Source of the DNA: Ardenticatenaceae bacterium
GTDB taxonomy: Bacteria > Chloroflexota > Anaerolineae > Promineifilales > Promineifilaceae
Assembly: GCA_030065875.1 (NCBI GenBank)
Contig: JASJCR010000013.1
Coordinates: 1 to 64,000, forward strand
DNA length: 64,000 bases
Direction of reading: 5' to 3'
Position numbers and translations under genes: made by a program
Notes under the pieces: model-generated
Databases searched by the model: none
What the model was told of the DNA's origin: nothing
What the model saw: the letters and a program-made list of their open reading frames with translations, nothing else
Shown here: positions 1 through 8,358 of the stretch, one piece after another
How the letters are laid out: each line of letters opens with the position of its first letter
Position numbering within the stretch: position 1 is the first letter of the stretch

Positions 1-28
1 CTAATAGCTATTGGCCAATAGCTATTAG
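1..28. repeat. Heptad-class perfect palindrome
   Basis: A 28-bp perfect inverted repeat with half-site CTAATAGCTATTGG. It belongs to the AATAGCT/AATTATC heptamer class seen again near 52.2 and 56.2-56.5 kb. The TAA stop codon of the neighbouring CRP-type gene lies inside it (positions 25-27). It could act as a transcription terminator hairpin for that gene, although no T-run is visible within the window edge. Confidence 0.7.
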
Positions 29-837
29 CTCTGGGTAACCAATTCGCGGAGCGTTTGCGCATCCCGGATGATCAGCCGGCCGTTTTTCTTGGCGATCAAA
101 TCCTTGCGCCGAAAAATGCTGAGCGCCTTGTTGGTGCTCTCCCGCGTGGCCCCAATTAGGCTGGCCAAATCAGATTGATTGAGCGACATGGCGATCATTA
201 CCCCTTCGTCAACCACCTGACCGTAATCCTGGGCCAGCTTGAGCAGCAGTCGGGCCAGTCGGCTGCTGACGCTCATCGAGGCCATCGAATTAAATTGTTT
301 GGTTGTGGTACGGATCTTGCTGCTGAGCAAGCGCATAAAATTGAGGGATAGTTTGGGATGGTTGCGCATCTGTTGCCGGAAGGCGAGGCGATCAATCGTA
401 TAAACTACCGCATCAGTATGGGCGATCGCGTTGGCCGACCGCGGCAAACCATCTACAACCGCCAATTCGCCAAAAATGTCGCCTGGATGACCAAATAAAA
501 TAACCGATGTTTCAGTTCCACTGGTCTCACCATGAACGTAAATCCGAATTTGACCCGATTGCAATATGTACAGTACTTCACCAGGATCGCCTTCGCGAAA
601 GATACACTCTCCTTGACGAAAGCGACGTTTTACCATATCTCGAGAGATGGCAAATAGCTGCTGATCAGATATATCCTCAAATAAGGGGATTTCCCGAATA
701 AACCGTTGTGAATTAATCTCCATTTTCTTTGCTTGTTTACGATGTGAGCTGGGTTGATTGTTTTGGGGAGCGAGTGTCCGCTGTCCCCGAATTTGGTTGC
801 TAATAGGGGGCAATGCCCCGGTAGCCATGTGACTCAT
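25..837 (-). CDS. CRP/FNR-family transcriptional regulator
   Basis: A 270-residue protein with an N-terminal cyclic-nucleotide-binding-type beta-barrel (about residues 45-165, including GDPGEVLYILQSG and the FGELAVVDGLPRSA segment that resembles the phosphate-binding cassette) and a C-terminal Crp-type winged helix (about 190-268; recognition region SDLASLIGATRESTNKAL). It probably binds DNA as a dimer in response to a small ligand. The cassette has RSANA where CRP has RSATV, so cAMP binding is plausible but unproven. No FNR-like cysteine cluster is present. The start at 837 has AAGGA about 7 nt upstream; an internal ATG at 723 would give the length more usual for the family, since the first 38 residues are low complexity. 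The stop codon falls in the palindrome at the window edge. Confidence 0.85.
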   Translation of the reverse strand: MSHMATGALPPISNQIRGQRTLAPQNNQPSSHRKQAKKMEINSQRFIREIPLFEDISDQQLFAISRDMVKRRFRQGECIFREGDPGEVLYILQSGQIRIYVHGETSGTETSVILFGHPGDIFGELAVVDGLPRSANAIAHTDAVVYTIDRLAFRQQMRNHPKLSLNFMRLLSSKIRTTTKQFNSMASMSVSSRLARLLLKLAQDYGQVVDEGVMIAMSLNQSDLASLIGATRESTNKALSIFRRKDLIAKKNGRLIIRDAQTLRELVTQS

Positions 838-955
838 CGTTTTTCCTTTTTATTGACTAGACTCTGACAGAAGACGCTTTGGTACATCAGCTCCTTGATA
901 ATAAGAATACAGGATTCAGGGAGCGTCTGCTGTGATCCAGCTTACCGAAAATTCG

Positions 956-1666
956 TTACCAAATCACTCTTAAAGCCAGGCCGATGCCCACTGATAATCC
1001 GACGCTGCCCAAGAGCTTTGCTAAATAAACGTTGGTTTGCCCGCTTTCAGTCAACGTACCTCGTTCCATCAGGAGGCGAGGCATGGCCACCAATGGCACC
1101 AGCATAAATTGACCCAGCAGGACGCAAGTGGTAATGAGCCATCGCTCCATGCTGCTGATATATTTGTTGGTTGCCTGGCCAAAATCTGGTGGAGAACCAT
1201 TAACGAGGCCAAATGTCATAAATTCCAGCGTGACCCAGGTAGGCATCGACAATATTGTATAAGCGGTAGCGACGGCCAGCAGCGGATACTGCTGTATTTC
1301 AGCCCAAATTTGAGAAATGATTGTCTCAGGGGCAATATAACCGCCCCACTGCAGGGCTAGAAAAATGATCGTGAAATGGGCGATCTGATCGGCTCCAAAC
1401 CGCACCAAAGCCACGGTTCCACTGCGCGTCGGCCGGGTTGTCAGAGGCAGCTGCACGGCGTCAATGATTATGTGACAGCCGCTGATCAACAGGGCACCCA
1501 AAATCCAACCCGGATCAAATAGCAGGGCCATCAACACCGTTACAATGGTGATGACCAGCCCGTGGACCAACACCCCGGCCAATTCCCGGCTTTTCCAGGC
1601 GGCGAGCTGATCCCATTGTAGAACATAATCTCCCAGTAAGTGAGCTAAAAGCATAGACAAAATCAT
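956..1666 (-). CDS. DUF3307-type integral membrane protein
   Basis: A 236-residue hydrophobic protein with about six membrane segments. The N-terminus MLLAHLLGDYVLQWDQLAAWK fits the DUF3307 family, whose opening motif is LxAHLLGDFxLQ followed by a lysine-rich turn; a second histidine-rich segment (GCHIIIDAVQLPL) matches the conserved HxxID region of that family. The biochemical role of DUF3307 proteins is unknown. Start ATG at 1666 is preceded by AGGAA about 6 nt upstream. It is transcribed in the same direction as the CRP-type gene, with about 120 bp between them, so co-transcription is possible but not shown. Confidence 0.7.
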   Translation of the reverse strand: MILSMLLAHLLGDYVLQWDQLAAWKSRELAGVLVHGLVITIVTVLMALLFDPGWILGALLISGCHIIIDAVQLPLTTRPTRSGTVALVRFGADQIAHFTIIFLALQWGGYIAPETIISQIWAEIQQYPLLAVATAYTILSMPTWVTLEFMTFGLVNGSPPDFGQATNKYISSMERWLITTCVLLGQFMLVPLVAMPRLLMERGTLTESGQTNVYLAKLLGSVGLSVGIGLALRVIW

Positions 1667-2174
1667 TTTTTATTCCTGCCTGTTTGAACTGTTTTCTGCG
1701 CGCGTATAGATAAGATAAAATCAAACTGGACCGTCCACTATGAAATTTGTCACAAAAAACGGGAAATCAGTACCATCTGAAAAAAGTTTACATGGTGAGG
1801 GGAACCTGATTTACAAATAAGCTGTGGCGTATCATGCACTGTTTGAGGTGGATCAAAAAGCGGGTTAAAATCATACCCATTCCCCACGAATTTTAAAAAT
1901 TAGCCAGGTTCAAATTGGTTGGCAGATTGACGCAGATTTTTCCCGTAATCTGCGGATTTTTTACTGCAAAATTTTTTGCTGCCTACTTATTTCTTAGGTA
2001 AGTTACAAAAAGTTTTCTGAAGAAGGTGTCCGCAGAGCGCGCAGTGCAGAACCGTAGGTTCGTAGAGCTCCACAGATGCTAGAGAGAAATCTGTGAAAAT
2101 CCGTGTTAATCCGTGGCTTTTTTTAACAAATCTTTTTATAAACTGCTTAAGAGTTAAAAACATAGGGAGAGGAA
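1667..2174. other. Intergenic region before purH with a dispersed repeat
   Basis: A divergent spacer of about 500 bp that should hold the promoters for the DUF3307 gene and purH. The half closest to purH (about 2023-2135) is a copy of a dispersed repeat with the core TCTGTGAAAATCCGTG followed by TTAATCCGTGGC and a T-rich end. A near-identical copy precedes the hydrolase gene at 62842, and diverged copies lie near 6.1-6.2, 8.2-8.3 and 60.3 kb. No convincing small gene is seen here. Confidence 0.6.
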
Positions 2175-3713
2175 ATGAAACCAAGAGCGATACTGTCTGT
2201 ATATAACAAAATGGGTCTGACCGGTTTGGGGCGAGCCCTGTCACGAATGGGTTGGGAGCTGGTCGCCAGCGGCGGCACCGCCCGAGAGCTGCAGTCGGTC
2301 GGTTTAGCGGTGCGGGAGGTTGCTGCTGTGACCGGAGCTCCAGAGATGTTGGGCGGCCGGGTCAAAACCCTGCATCCGGCCGTACACGGAGGCATTTTGG
2401 CCCGTGACCTCGAGGAAGATATGGATGACCTGGCAGCATTTGACATCAAGCCGGTTGACCTTGTGGTCTGCAATCTTTATCCGTTTGAAGAAACGGTGGC
2501 CAAAGAAGGGGTGACCCTGGCTGAAGCGATCGAGCAAATCGATATCGGTGGGGTTACTCTTTTGCGAGCGGCCGCCAAAAATTTCGCTCGGGTGACCGTG
2601 CTGTCCGATCCGCTCGATTATGGCCTGGTGATTAAAGAACTCCAGGAGCACGGGGAGATTACGGCCGAGATCCGGCAAAAATTGGCCCTCAAGGCATTTC
2701 AGCAAACTCGGGATTACGACACCGCAATCTCTGAATATTTGGGCCGCCAGTTGGATGAACCTGCTGCCTTGCCGGCCGAGATGTCGCTGACGCTGCAGCG
2801 TAGTCAAACCTTGCGCTATGGCGAAAACCCGCATCAGCAGGCGGCGCTTTATGGCTCTTCACCTGAATATCAACCGCTGGGCGGCACCCTGCTGCAGGGA
2901 AAGGCGCTTTCTTACAACAACTTGCTCGATTGTGATGCGGCGTGGCGGGCGGCCGAAAGCTTTACCGATCCGGTGGTGGTGATCGTCAAACATTTGTCTC
3001 CCTGCGGAATTGCCACCGGTGACAACCCCGCGGCCGCCTTCCCGGCCGCCCTGGCGTCGGATCCGGTCTCCGCTTTTGGGAGCGTCATCGCCGTCAACCG
3101 GCCGGTTGATGAAGCGTTTACGGCCGCCTTGCGCGAAGCCAAACTGTTTGTTGAGGCGGTGGTCGCTCCGTCATTTTCGGACGAAGCGCGCCGCTATTTT
3201 GCGGCCAAAAAGAAAAACTGCCGGTTGGTTGCCCTGGGTGACGCCCAAACCGCAGAAAATCTGGAATTGCGCTCCATTCGCGGCGGTTTTCTGGTTCAGG
3301 ATCGGGACGCCGGTGATCCGGCAGGAACAGAGCTAAAGGTGGTCACCCAGCGCGCCCCCACGGCCGAAGAGGCCGACTCACTGTATATGGCCTGGCAGGC
3401 GGTGCAGCACGTCAAATCAAACGCAATTGTGTTGGCCAAAGGGTCAGCTACGGTAGGGATCGGGGGCGGCATGACCAGCCGCGTCGATGCGGTGGAGTTG
3501 GCAGTCAAAAAAGCGGGTGAACACGCACAGGGGGCAGCGATGGGCTCAGATGCTTTTTTCCCATTCTCCGACGGGATTGAGGCGGCTGCGGCGGCCGGGG
3601 TCACAGCCGTGGTCCAGCCTGGCGGCTCCGTGCGTGATGAAGAAGTTATCGCCGCTGCCGATCGGCTGGGTTTGGCGATGGTGTTTACAGGGACGAGACA
3701 TTTTAGACATTAA
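2175..3713 (+). CDS. purH: Bifunctional AICAR formyltransferase / IMP cyclohydrolase PurH
   Basis: A 512-residue protein of the normal length for PurH, which carries out the last two steps of de novo IMP synthesis. The N-terminal MGS-like cyclohydrolase domain (about 1-195) shows SVYNKMGL, SGGTARELQ, VKTLHPAVHGGILAR and the LYPFEETV segment. The C-terminal transformylase domain shows LRYGENPHQQAALYG, IVKHLSPCGIA, QAVQHVKSNAIV and SDAFFPFSDGIEAA, which hold the usual catalytic Lys-His pair (KH in IVKH). The start has GGGAGAGGAA immediately upstream. It lies far from the other pur genes of this window (37-51 kb) and on the opposite strand. The TAA stop directly abuts a heptamer array (ACGAGAT/ACGACAT units). 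Confidence 0.97.
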   Translation: MKPRAILSVYNKMGLTGLGRALSRMGWELVASGGTARELQSVGLAVREVAAVTGAPEMLGGRVKTLHPAVHGGILARDLEEDMDDLAAFDIKPVDLVVCNLYPFEETVAKEGVTLAEAIEQIDIGGVTLLRAAAKNFARVTVLSDPLDYGLVIKELQEHGEITAEIRQKLALKAFQQTRDYDTAISEYLGRQLDEPAALPAEMSLTLQRSQTLRYGENPHQQAALYGSSPEYQPLGGTLLQGKALSYNNLLDCDAAWRAAESFTDPVVVIVKHLSPCGIATGDNPAAAFPAALASDPVSAFGSVIAVNRPVDEAFTAALREAKLFVEAVVAPSFSDEARRYFAAKKKNCRLVALGDAQTAENLELRSIRGGFLVQDRDAGDPAGTELKVVTQRAPTAEEADSLYMAWQAVQHVKSNAIVLAKGSATVGIGGGMTSRVDAVELAVKKAGEHAQGAAMGSDAFFPFSDGIEAAAAAGVTAVVQPGGSVRDEEVIAAADRLGLAMVFTGTRHFRH

Positions 3714-4003
3714 CGAGATACGACATACGACATACGAGATACGACAGGCTAAATTTCCATTTCGGGCTTTAGGGACCCTAAAGATTGAAAAATAACCGCG
3801 GGTATTTTCAAATAGGCCTGCCGTTTCCGCGAAGGTGGGGATTCAGCGGTTTGAATCCAATGTATTCCCGCCAACGATGACGCTACCTTGGTATTTATTT
3901 GTCAAACCCAATACCCTTGATAGAGTCTCACTTCTAAATGATTACAAAACTCAATATTCATACTGTGAATTTCGTATTTCGTATCTCGTATTTCTTATTT
4001 CCA
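3711..4003. repeat. Inverted heptad arrays (ACGAGAT/ACGACAT class)
   Basis: Heptamers such as ACGAGAT and ACGACAT run from the purH stop to about 3747. The complementary series (TTTCGTA, TCTCGTA units) runs from about 3966 to 4000 and contains the TAA stop of the dipeptidase gene. The two arms are inverted relative to each other and enclose about 220 bp of apparently non-coding DNA between the two convergent genes. The same class recurs at 42830-42860. Confidence 0.75.
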
Positions 4004-5086
4004 CGTTTCTCTCACCACTCTTTCCCAATTCCCATACCCGATTTTGGCCAGCTCTTCATCGTTGAAGCCGGCCGTTTTGAGCGCGGCCATCAATTTGGGC
4101 AAGCCGGCGGCATCCTTGAGATCGGCCGGCATCGTTGCCCCGTCAAAATCGGAGCCGAGGGCCACATGATCGATCCCCATTTTTTCGGCCATGTAAACGA
4201 CGTGGCGCACGATTTCCGCCAGCGACGTTTCGGGGTCGAGGCGGCCGTCCTCACGCAAAAAGCCGATGTGGTAGTTGACGCCGGCCACGCCGTTTGACCC
4301 CTTGATCGCTTCCAGCTGCCTGTCAGTCAGGTTGCGCGGGGTGGGACACAGCGCGTACGCGGATGAATGGGTGGCTACCAGAGGAGCATCACTAATTTTT
4401 TCGACGTCCCAAAACCCTTTTTCGTTCAGATGAGAAAGGTCGACCAGGATGCCCAGATTATTACACGCTTTGATGAGCCGCCGGCCGGCTTCCGTGAGTC
4501 CGGGACCGGTGTCAGGCCCTTTGGGGAAGCTAAACGGCACCCCGTGCCCAAAGGCGTTATGGCGGCTCCAGACCAGCCCCAAGGAGCGCAGCCCGGCGGC
4601 ATAAAACGCATACAGGGTGTCGAGATCGGGATCGATGACGTCCGCCCCTTCAAAATGCAAAATGGCGGAGGTCACCCTGTTTTGTCGGTTTTGCCCGAGT
4701 TCATCGGCCGTTTTCACCACCGCAAATTTGCCTTCAGACTTTTTTTCCAGCTCATATAGCAGCCGCATCATGGCCATCGTTTCCCGCGTGGCGTGGTCAT
4801 GCGTGATTTTGGGCGGCATTGGAATGTCGTACGAAGTCGCCCCCTTATTGATGTCATCGCCCGGATAGCTGTCTGGGTCGATGGTGCGTTCTTCCTTGCG
4901 GTTGGGCACAAAAACGGCGAAAAATCCACCGATCAACCCGCCTCGTTGGGCACGAGGCAGGTCGATGTGGCCGATTTCGCTTTCTGCAAAAAAAGAACGT
5001 CCTCGACCCCGTTCTTTCATATGCAAGTTAAGCAAGGTGTCGTTGTGACCATCGAAGACGGGATAGGGAACGGAGTTAAGGTTCAT
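3995..5086 (-). CDS. Membrane dipeptidase (peptidase family M19)
   Basis: A 363-residue zinc dipeptidase of the renal-dipeptidase family, which cleaves dipeptides or related amides. Metal-ligand motifs are visible in order: DGHNDT (His14 and Asp16), the Glu of LHFEGADVID, the His of VDLSHLNEKG, the His of VATHSSAYA, and the late ALGSDFDG segment with its Asp. No signal peptide is seen, so it is likely cytoplasmic despite the family name. The start at 5086 lies 3-4 bases after an ATTTACG heptad array and has no Shine-Dalgarno match. The stop at 3995 is inside another heptad array, so heptads bound the gene on both sides. Confidence 0.92.
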   Translation of the reverse strand: MNLNSVPYPVFDGHNDTLLNLHMKERGRGRSFFAESEIGHIDLPRAQRGGLIGGFFAVFVPNRKEERTIDPDSYPGDDINKGATSYDIPMPPKITHDHATRETMAMMRLLYELEKKSEGKFAVVKTADELGQNRQNRVTSAILHFEGADVIDPDLDTLYAFYAAGLRSLGLVWSRHNAFGHGVPFSFPKGPDTGPGLTEAGRRLIKACNNLGILVDLSHLNEKGFWDVEKISDAPLVATHSSAYALCPTPRNLTDRQLEAIKGSNGVAGVNYHIGFLREDGRLDPETSLAEIVRHVVYMAEKMGIDHVALGSDFDGATMPADLKDAAGLPKLMAALKTAGFNDEELAKIGYGNWERVVRETWK

Positions 5087-5088
5087 AG

Positions 5089-5117
5089 GGATTTACGATT
5101 TACGATTTACGATTGGG
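5089..5117. repeat. Left arm, ATTTACG heptad array
   Basis: Three to four tandem ATTTACG units between the dipeptidase start and the four-helix-bundle gene. It is the inverted counterpart of the array at 5511-5541. Confidence 0.85.
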
Positions 5118-5149
5118 TGTCCAAATTTGAGGATTTTAGCGTTTATTAG

Positions 5150-5530
5150 GTGATGAACAAAGTGGATTTTCAGAAGCGAACAATGGATATTGGTGTTCGG
5201 GTAATTCGAATGGCCAATTTTCTACCAAATTCTATGGCGGCGGTGGTCATTCGAAAACAAATTATTCGTTCTGCAACATCTGTTGGCGCTAATTATCGAG
5301 CGGCCTGCCGTGCAAAATCAATCGCGGATCAAATCAACAAATTAAAGATTGTAGAAGAGGAAGCAGATGAAACCCTCTACTGGCTGGAACTTATTTGTCG
5401 ATTAAATTTGCTGCCTCGTACCCGCTTAGAGGACTTGATCGGTGAAATCGATCAAATTTTAGCCATGACTGTTGCCTCAATTAAAACATTAAAGAGGCGC
5501 ATCAATAGCCGCACCAATCGTAAATCGTAA
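5150..5530 (+). CDS. Four-helix-bundle (S23 / IVS-type) protein
   Basis: A 126-residue protein matching the four-helix-bundle family first found encoded in 23S rRNA intervening sequences. Typical signatures are IIRSATSVGANYRAACRA (helix 2 with the SVGANYREA-like motif) and KIVEEEADETLYWLELI (helix 3). Its molecular function is not known; many genomes carry scattered copies outside rRNA, as here. It is flanked by inverted ATTTACG heptad arrays, and its last codons (NRKS and the TAA stop) are themselves spelled by the right-hand array. Together with its strand, opposite to both neighbours, this suggests a small gene that moves as a cassette. That is an inference; no transposase is present. Confidence 0.88.
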   Translation: MMNKVDFQKRTMDIGVRVIRMANFLPNSMAAVVIRKQIIRSATSVGANYRAACRAKSIADQINKLKIVEEEADETLYWLELICRLNLLPRTRLEDLIGEIDQILAMTVASIKTLKRRINSRTNRKS

Positions 5531-5541
5531 ATCGTAAATCA
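5511..5541. repeat. Right arm, CGTAAAT heptad array
   Basis: Tandem CGTAAAT units, inverse of the array at 5089-5117. They encode the C-terminus and the TAA stop of the four-helix-bundle gene. Confidence 0.85.
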
Positions 5542-5558
5542 AAAGACGATTGCTCTTC

Positions 5559-6071
5559 TCACCACTCCCCAGCATATTCACTGTCAAAGGGAGCCATCTG
5601 TTTTATCGCATAGGCTCGTTTGAGCTCATTAAGCTGTCGAATATGCAGGTAATCGTGCACGATCCACGAGGCAAAGAGGTCCCCGGCCGTCAGAACACCA
5701 CCCCAAGGCGCTTTTTTGCCGATCGACCAGTCGACTTCGCCCAGATTTTGCAGCCACTGGAGCGACTTTTCCCGTTCTGAAATAAAATTGCCGACTGATT
5801 GGGTTAGCTCCCGCTCGTTGTAGCGGCGTTCGGTCACCCAGCCGTTGGGGTCATTTGGGGGCCAATCTTGTTCTGGATCTTGCAGCAGCAGGCCGATGCG
5901 AAAGCGAAAATCCAGCTGCTCTTCGTCGTAGAGGTGATTAATAATTTCCAGGATCGACCACTCATCGGCCGCTGGTTTCCAGCGCCCCTGCTCGGCCGAT
6001 ACGCCTTCAACCAGTTGGACAATCGCCCGGCCGTTCGCGGCCAGTTCGGTTAAATAGTCAAGATGATTCAT
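5559..6071 (-). CDS. DinB-family (DUF664/DinB_2-like) protein
   Basis: A 170-residue predicted four-helix bundle of the DinB/YfiT superfamily of metal-dependent enzymes and stress proteins. The three expected metal-ligand histidines appear as EIINHLYDEE (about residue 46) and WIVHDYLHIRQL (about residues 138 and 142), and the DEWSILEIINHL segment is characteristic. The substrate cannot be named from sequence; family members include thiol transferases and damage-induced proteins. It is convergent with the four-helix-bundle gene, with about 28 bp between stops. No good Shine-Dalgarno precedes the ATG at 6071. Confidence 0.8.
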   Translation of the reverse strand: MNHLDYLTELAANGRAIVQLVEGVSAEQGRWKPAADEWSILEIINHLYDEEQLDFRFRIGLLLQDPEQDWPPNDPNGWVTERRYNERELTQSVGNFISEREKSLQWLQNLGEVDWSIGKKAPWGGVLTAGDLFASWIVHDYLHIRQLNELKRAYAIKQMAPFDSEYAGEW

Positions 6072-6111
6072 AATTAGATTTAAGAGGTCGGTTTCCTAAA
6101 TAACTAAATAG

Positions 6112-6222
6112 AAAAAAAGCCACAGATTATCACGGATTAACACCGATTTCTCTCTTCAATCCTTCGGCTGCGCTCAGGACAGTTTCTGTGAAAATCTGCG
6201 TAATCTGCGGACGTTTCTTTTG
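6112..6222. repeat. Diverged copy of the TCTGTGAAAATC dispersed repeat
   Basis: It contains CACAGATTATCACGGATTAA and then TTTCTGTGAAAATCTGCGTA, related to the repeats at 2023-2135 and 62735-62812. Between the two halves sits TCCTTCGGCTGCGCTCAGGA, a word resembling the TTCGCTCCGCTACGCTC repeats near 31.8 and 60.1 kb. Confidence 0.6.
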
Positions 6223-6245
6223 TGTTTTGTGGTGATTTTGTTTAA

Positions 6246-7814
6246 TTAATTACCGCTCAAGATCATATCCGCGCACTTCTCGCCGATCATCATACATGGG
6301 TTGTTCGTATTGGCGTTGATGATGCGCGGCATAATCGAGGCATCAGCCACGCGCAGGCCGCTGACGCCGTGCACCTGCAGCCGCTCGTTGACCACGGCCA
6401 TCGGATCGCTGCCCATCTTGCACGTGCCCACCGGATGATAAATATTTTGCGCATAGTTCCGAATAAATTCGCGGATGTCGTCGTCGCTTTGCGCGTCAGG
6501 GCCGGGCAGATACTCTTCCCCGCGATACGCATCAAAAGCGGCCGAGTTTAATATTTTGCGCGCAATTTTAACCCCTTCCACAACCACCTCCATATCAAAA
6601 TCCTCGGCAAAGTAGTTAGGATCAATCAACGGCGGGTCGTTGGGATCGGCCGACTGCAGCGTAAGCTGCCCCACGCTTTGGGTGTGCACGATGCCCGGAG
6701 CCAGAGTGATGCCGTGCCCTTCCGGGTTGCCCCCGCCGTGCAAAATAAACCAGCCGGGTGCAAAGTGGAACTGCAGCTCCGGCACGTCAGAATCGTCGTG
6801 CAGCTTGAGAAATCCGCCTGCTTCCCCAATATTGGAGGTCAGCATGCCCATCCCTTCGGCTAATTTGGCCGCCTCTTCTTCGGTGCTGGCCGCTGCTAAC
6901 GAGACCGGCTGGGTGGCGTGATACGCGACGGGCGCCATGAGATGGTCCTGTAAATTTTGCCCCACGCCCGGCAAATCCATGACCACGTCGATACCCAGTT
7001 CCTGTAAATGCGCGGCCGGTCCAACGCCGGAGAGCATCAGCAGCTGTGGTGAGTTGATCGCACCCCCGCACAATATGACCTCACCGCTTGTTTCCACCGC
7101 GTGCTCCTCTCCATTTTTGATGTAGACCGCTCCGGTACAGCGATTGCCATCAAAAGTCAGCCGAGTGACCTGGGCCCCGGTGATGGCGGTCAAATTGTCC
7201 CGTTCGAGGGCCGGGTGCAGATAACCAACGGCCGCGCTGTGTCGCATGCCGTTTTTCTGGGTAACCTGATACAAACCAAACCCGATTTGGGTATCCCCAT
7301 TAAAATCGTCGTTGAGCGGCAGATTTTGCTCGTCACACGCCTTGACAAACGCCTTGGAAAGTGGGTTAGGATCCCGCAAATCAGCCACGTTCATCGGGCC
7401 ACCGGTGCCGTGATGTTCGGAAGCACCCCGCTCCTGATTTTCAGCTTTGAGAAAATACGGCTTGACGTCTTCCCATGCCCACCCTTCATTGCCCAGTTTT
7501 GCCCAGCCGTCGTAATCGGCCGGGTTGCCCCGCTGGTAAATCATGGCGTTGATCGAGCTGGTGCCGCCCAACACCTTGCCCCGCGGCATAAATTCGCTGC
7601 GGCCGTTGAGTCCTTCCTGTGGGGTGGTGTGATAAGCGTAATCAAAAGGGGTCTGAAAAAGATGGGGAAAAGCGGCCGGGACGTGGATGTTTTGTTCGGC
7701 GTCAGGTCCGCCGGCTTCCAGCAGCAGCACGCTAATTTCCGGGTTTTCAGTCAGACGCGCGGTTACAACACAGCCAGCTGATCCTGCACCGATGACGATG
7801 TAATCATAGCTCAT
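6246..7814 (-). CDS. GMC-family FAD-dependent oxidoreductase (choline dehydrogenase-like)
   Basis: A 522-residue glucose-methanol-choline oxidoreductase that would oxidise an alcohol with FAD. The N-terminal dinucleotide fold is IVIGAGSAGCVVTARL (about residues 5-20), followed by VLLLEAGG, the GMC signature region GKVLGGTSSINAMIYQRG and the second signature region GGAINSPQLLMLSGVGP. The C-terminal active site has the histidine of YHPVGTCKMG and the Asn of NTNNPCM. I chose ATG at 7814 because AAGGAGG sits 7 nt upstream. A longer reading frame extends to 8069, but that extension only translates GGGTGAT and GTCTGTA heptad repeats and is not protein. The substrate is unknown. Confidence 0.95.
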   Translation of the reverse strand: MSYDYIVIGAGSAGCVVTARLTENPEISVLLLEAGGPDAEQNIHVPAAFPHLFQTPFDYAYHTTPQEGLNGRSEFMPRGKVLGGTSSINAMIYQRGNPADYDGWAKLGNEGWAWEDVKPYFLKAENQERGASEHHGTGGPMNVADLRDPNPLSKAFVKACDEQNLPLNDDFNGDTQIGFGLYQVTQKNGMRHSAAVGYLHPALERDNLTAITGAQVTRLTFDGNRCTGAVYIKNGEEHAVETSGEVILCGGAINSPQLLMLSGVGPAAHLQELGIDVVMDLPGVGQNLQDHLMAPVAYHATQPVSLAAASTEEEAAKLAEGMGMLTSNIGEAGGFLKLHDDSDVPELQFHFAPGWFILHGGGNPEGHGITLAPGIVHTQSVGQLTLQSADPNDPPLIDPNYFAEDFDMEVVVEGVKIARKILNSAAFDAYRGEEYLPGPDAQSDDDIREFIRNYAQNIYHPVGTCKMGSDPMAVVNERLQVHGVSGLRVADASIMPRIINANTNNPCMMIGEKCADMILSGN

Positions 7815-7897
7815 GGGATGCCTCCTTGATGGATTATAGGAAAAATGGGGTTCAGTGGGCACAGTGTACCCCGGCTTTTGCCGCCCCGCAATGGCGG

Positions 7898-8052
7898 GAG
7901 GTGGGTGGTGGGTGATGGGTGGTGGGTGATGGGTATTGGGTGATGGGTATTGGGTGATAGGTGTAAGGTGTAGGGTCTCTCGTCTCCGGTCTGATGTCTG
8001 TAGTCTGATGTCTGTGGTCTGATGTCTGTAGTCTGTTGTCTGTGGTCTTTTG
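7898..8052. repeat. Two adjoining heptad arrays (GGGTGAT class and GTCTGTA/GTCTGAT class)
   Basis: Positions about 7898-7970 are tandem heptamers of the GGTGGGT/GATGGGT/ATTGGGT type; about 7975-8050 are GTCTGAT/GTCTGTA/GTCTGTG units. The arrays lie upstream of the GMC gene in the spacer before the giant gene. Related arrays occur at 35.05 and 36.1 kb (GGGTGAT) and at 34.1, 42.9, 51.3 and 54.2 kb (GTCTG). Confidence 0.9.
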
Positions 8053-8189
8053 TAGGCCAAAAGACCCATATCCTCATCCCCCTCTGAACCCTACAATAAT
8101 TCGAGGGTCAATCGCCCTATTTTTATCGCTTGGAAAAAGTTGTGGCGTCCAGCGGTCTTTCTCGTTATCCCAAAATCAATCATTGACAA

Positions 8190-8340
8190 AGGTCCCTCTT
8201 TTGTAGGGCCGCAGCATGCTGCGGCCGTAGGGCTGAATCAAAGGATCGCAGATTTTCACAGAGCTCCACAAGGCTTCGAAAGAGCCAGTGAAAAATCAGG
8301 GTCAATCTGTGAAATCCGCGGCTGGTTTTTAATAGTGATC
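8190..8340. repeat. TGTAGGG palindrome plus dispersed repeat remnant
   Basis: It contains the 20-bp palindrome GGCCGCAGCATGCTGCGGCC (8207-8226) preceded by TTTTGTAG, then a diverged copy of the CAGATTTTCACAG / CTGTGAAATCCGCGG dispersed repeat. The same palindrome occurs at 31644-31663. An open frame of the giant gene runs through this segment, but the repeat content shows it is upstream non-coding DNA. Confidence 0.75.
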
Positions 8341-8358
8341 CACTCAACAGGTTATTTA

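Noticed and set aside
3835..4065. 76-codon frame between purH and the dipeptidase
   Set aside because: No ribosome-binding site, crosses a heptad array and the end of the dipeptidase gene.
7898..8052. Possible CRISPR array
   Set aside because: Units are 7 bp and contiguous; there are no spacers and no cas genes in the window.
7815..8069. 85-residue N-terminal extension of the GMC oxidoreductase
   Set aside because: It only translates GGGTGAT and GTCTGTA heptads; the ATG at 7814 has AAGGAGG 7 nt upstream and starts the FAD-binding fold.
8140..8358. 73-residue upstream extension of the giant protein
   Set aside because: It covers the TGTAGGG palindrome and a dispersed repeat; the ATG at 8359 starts a signal peptide.
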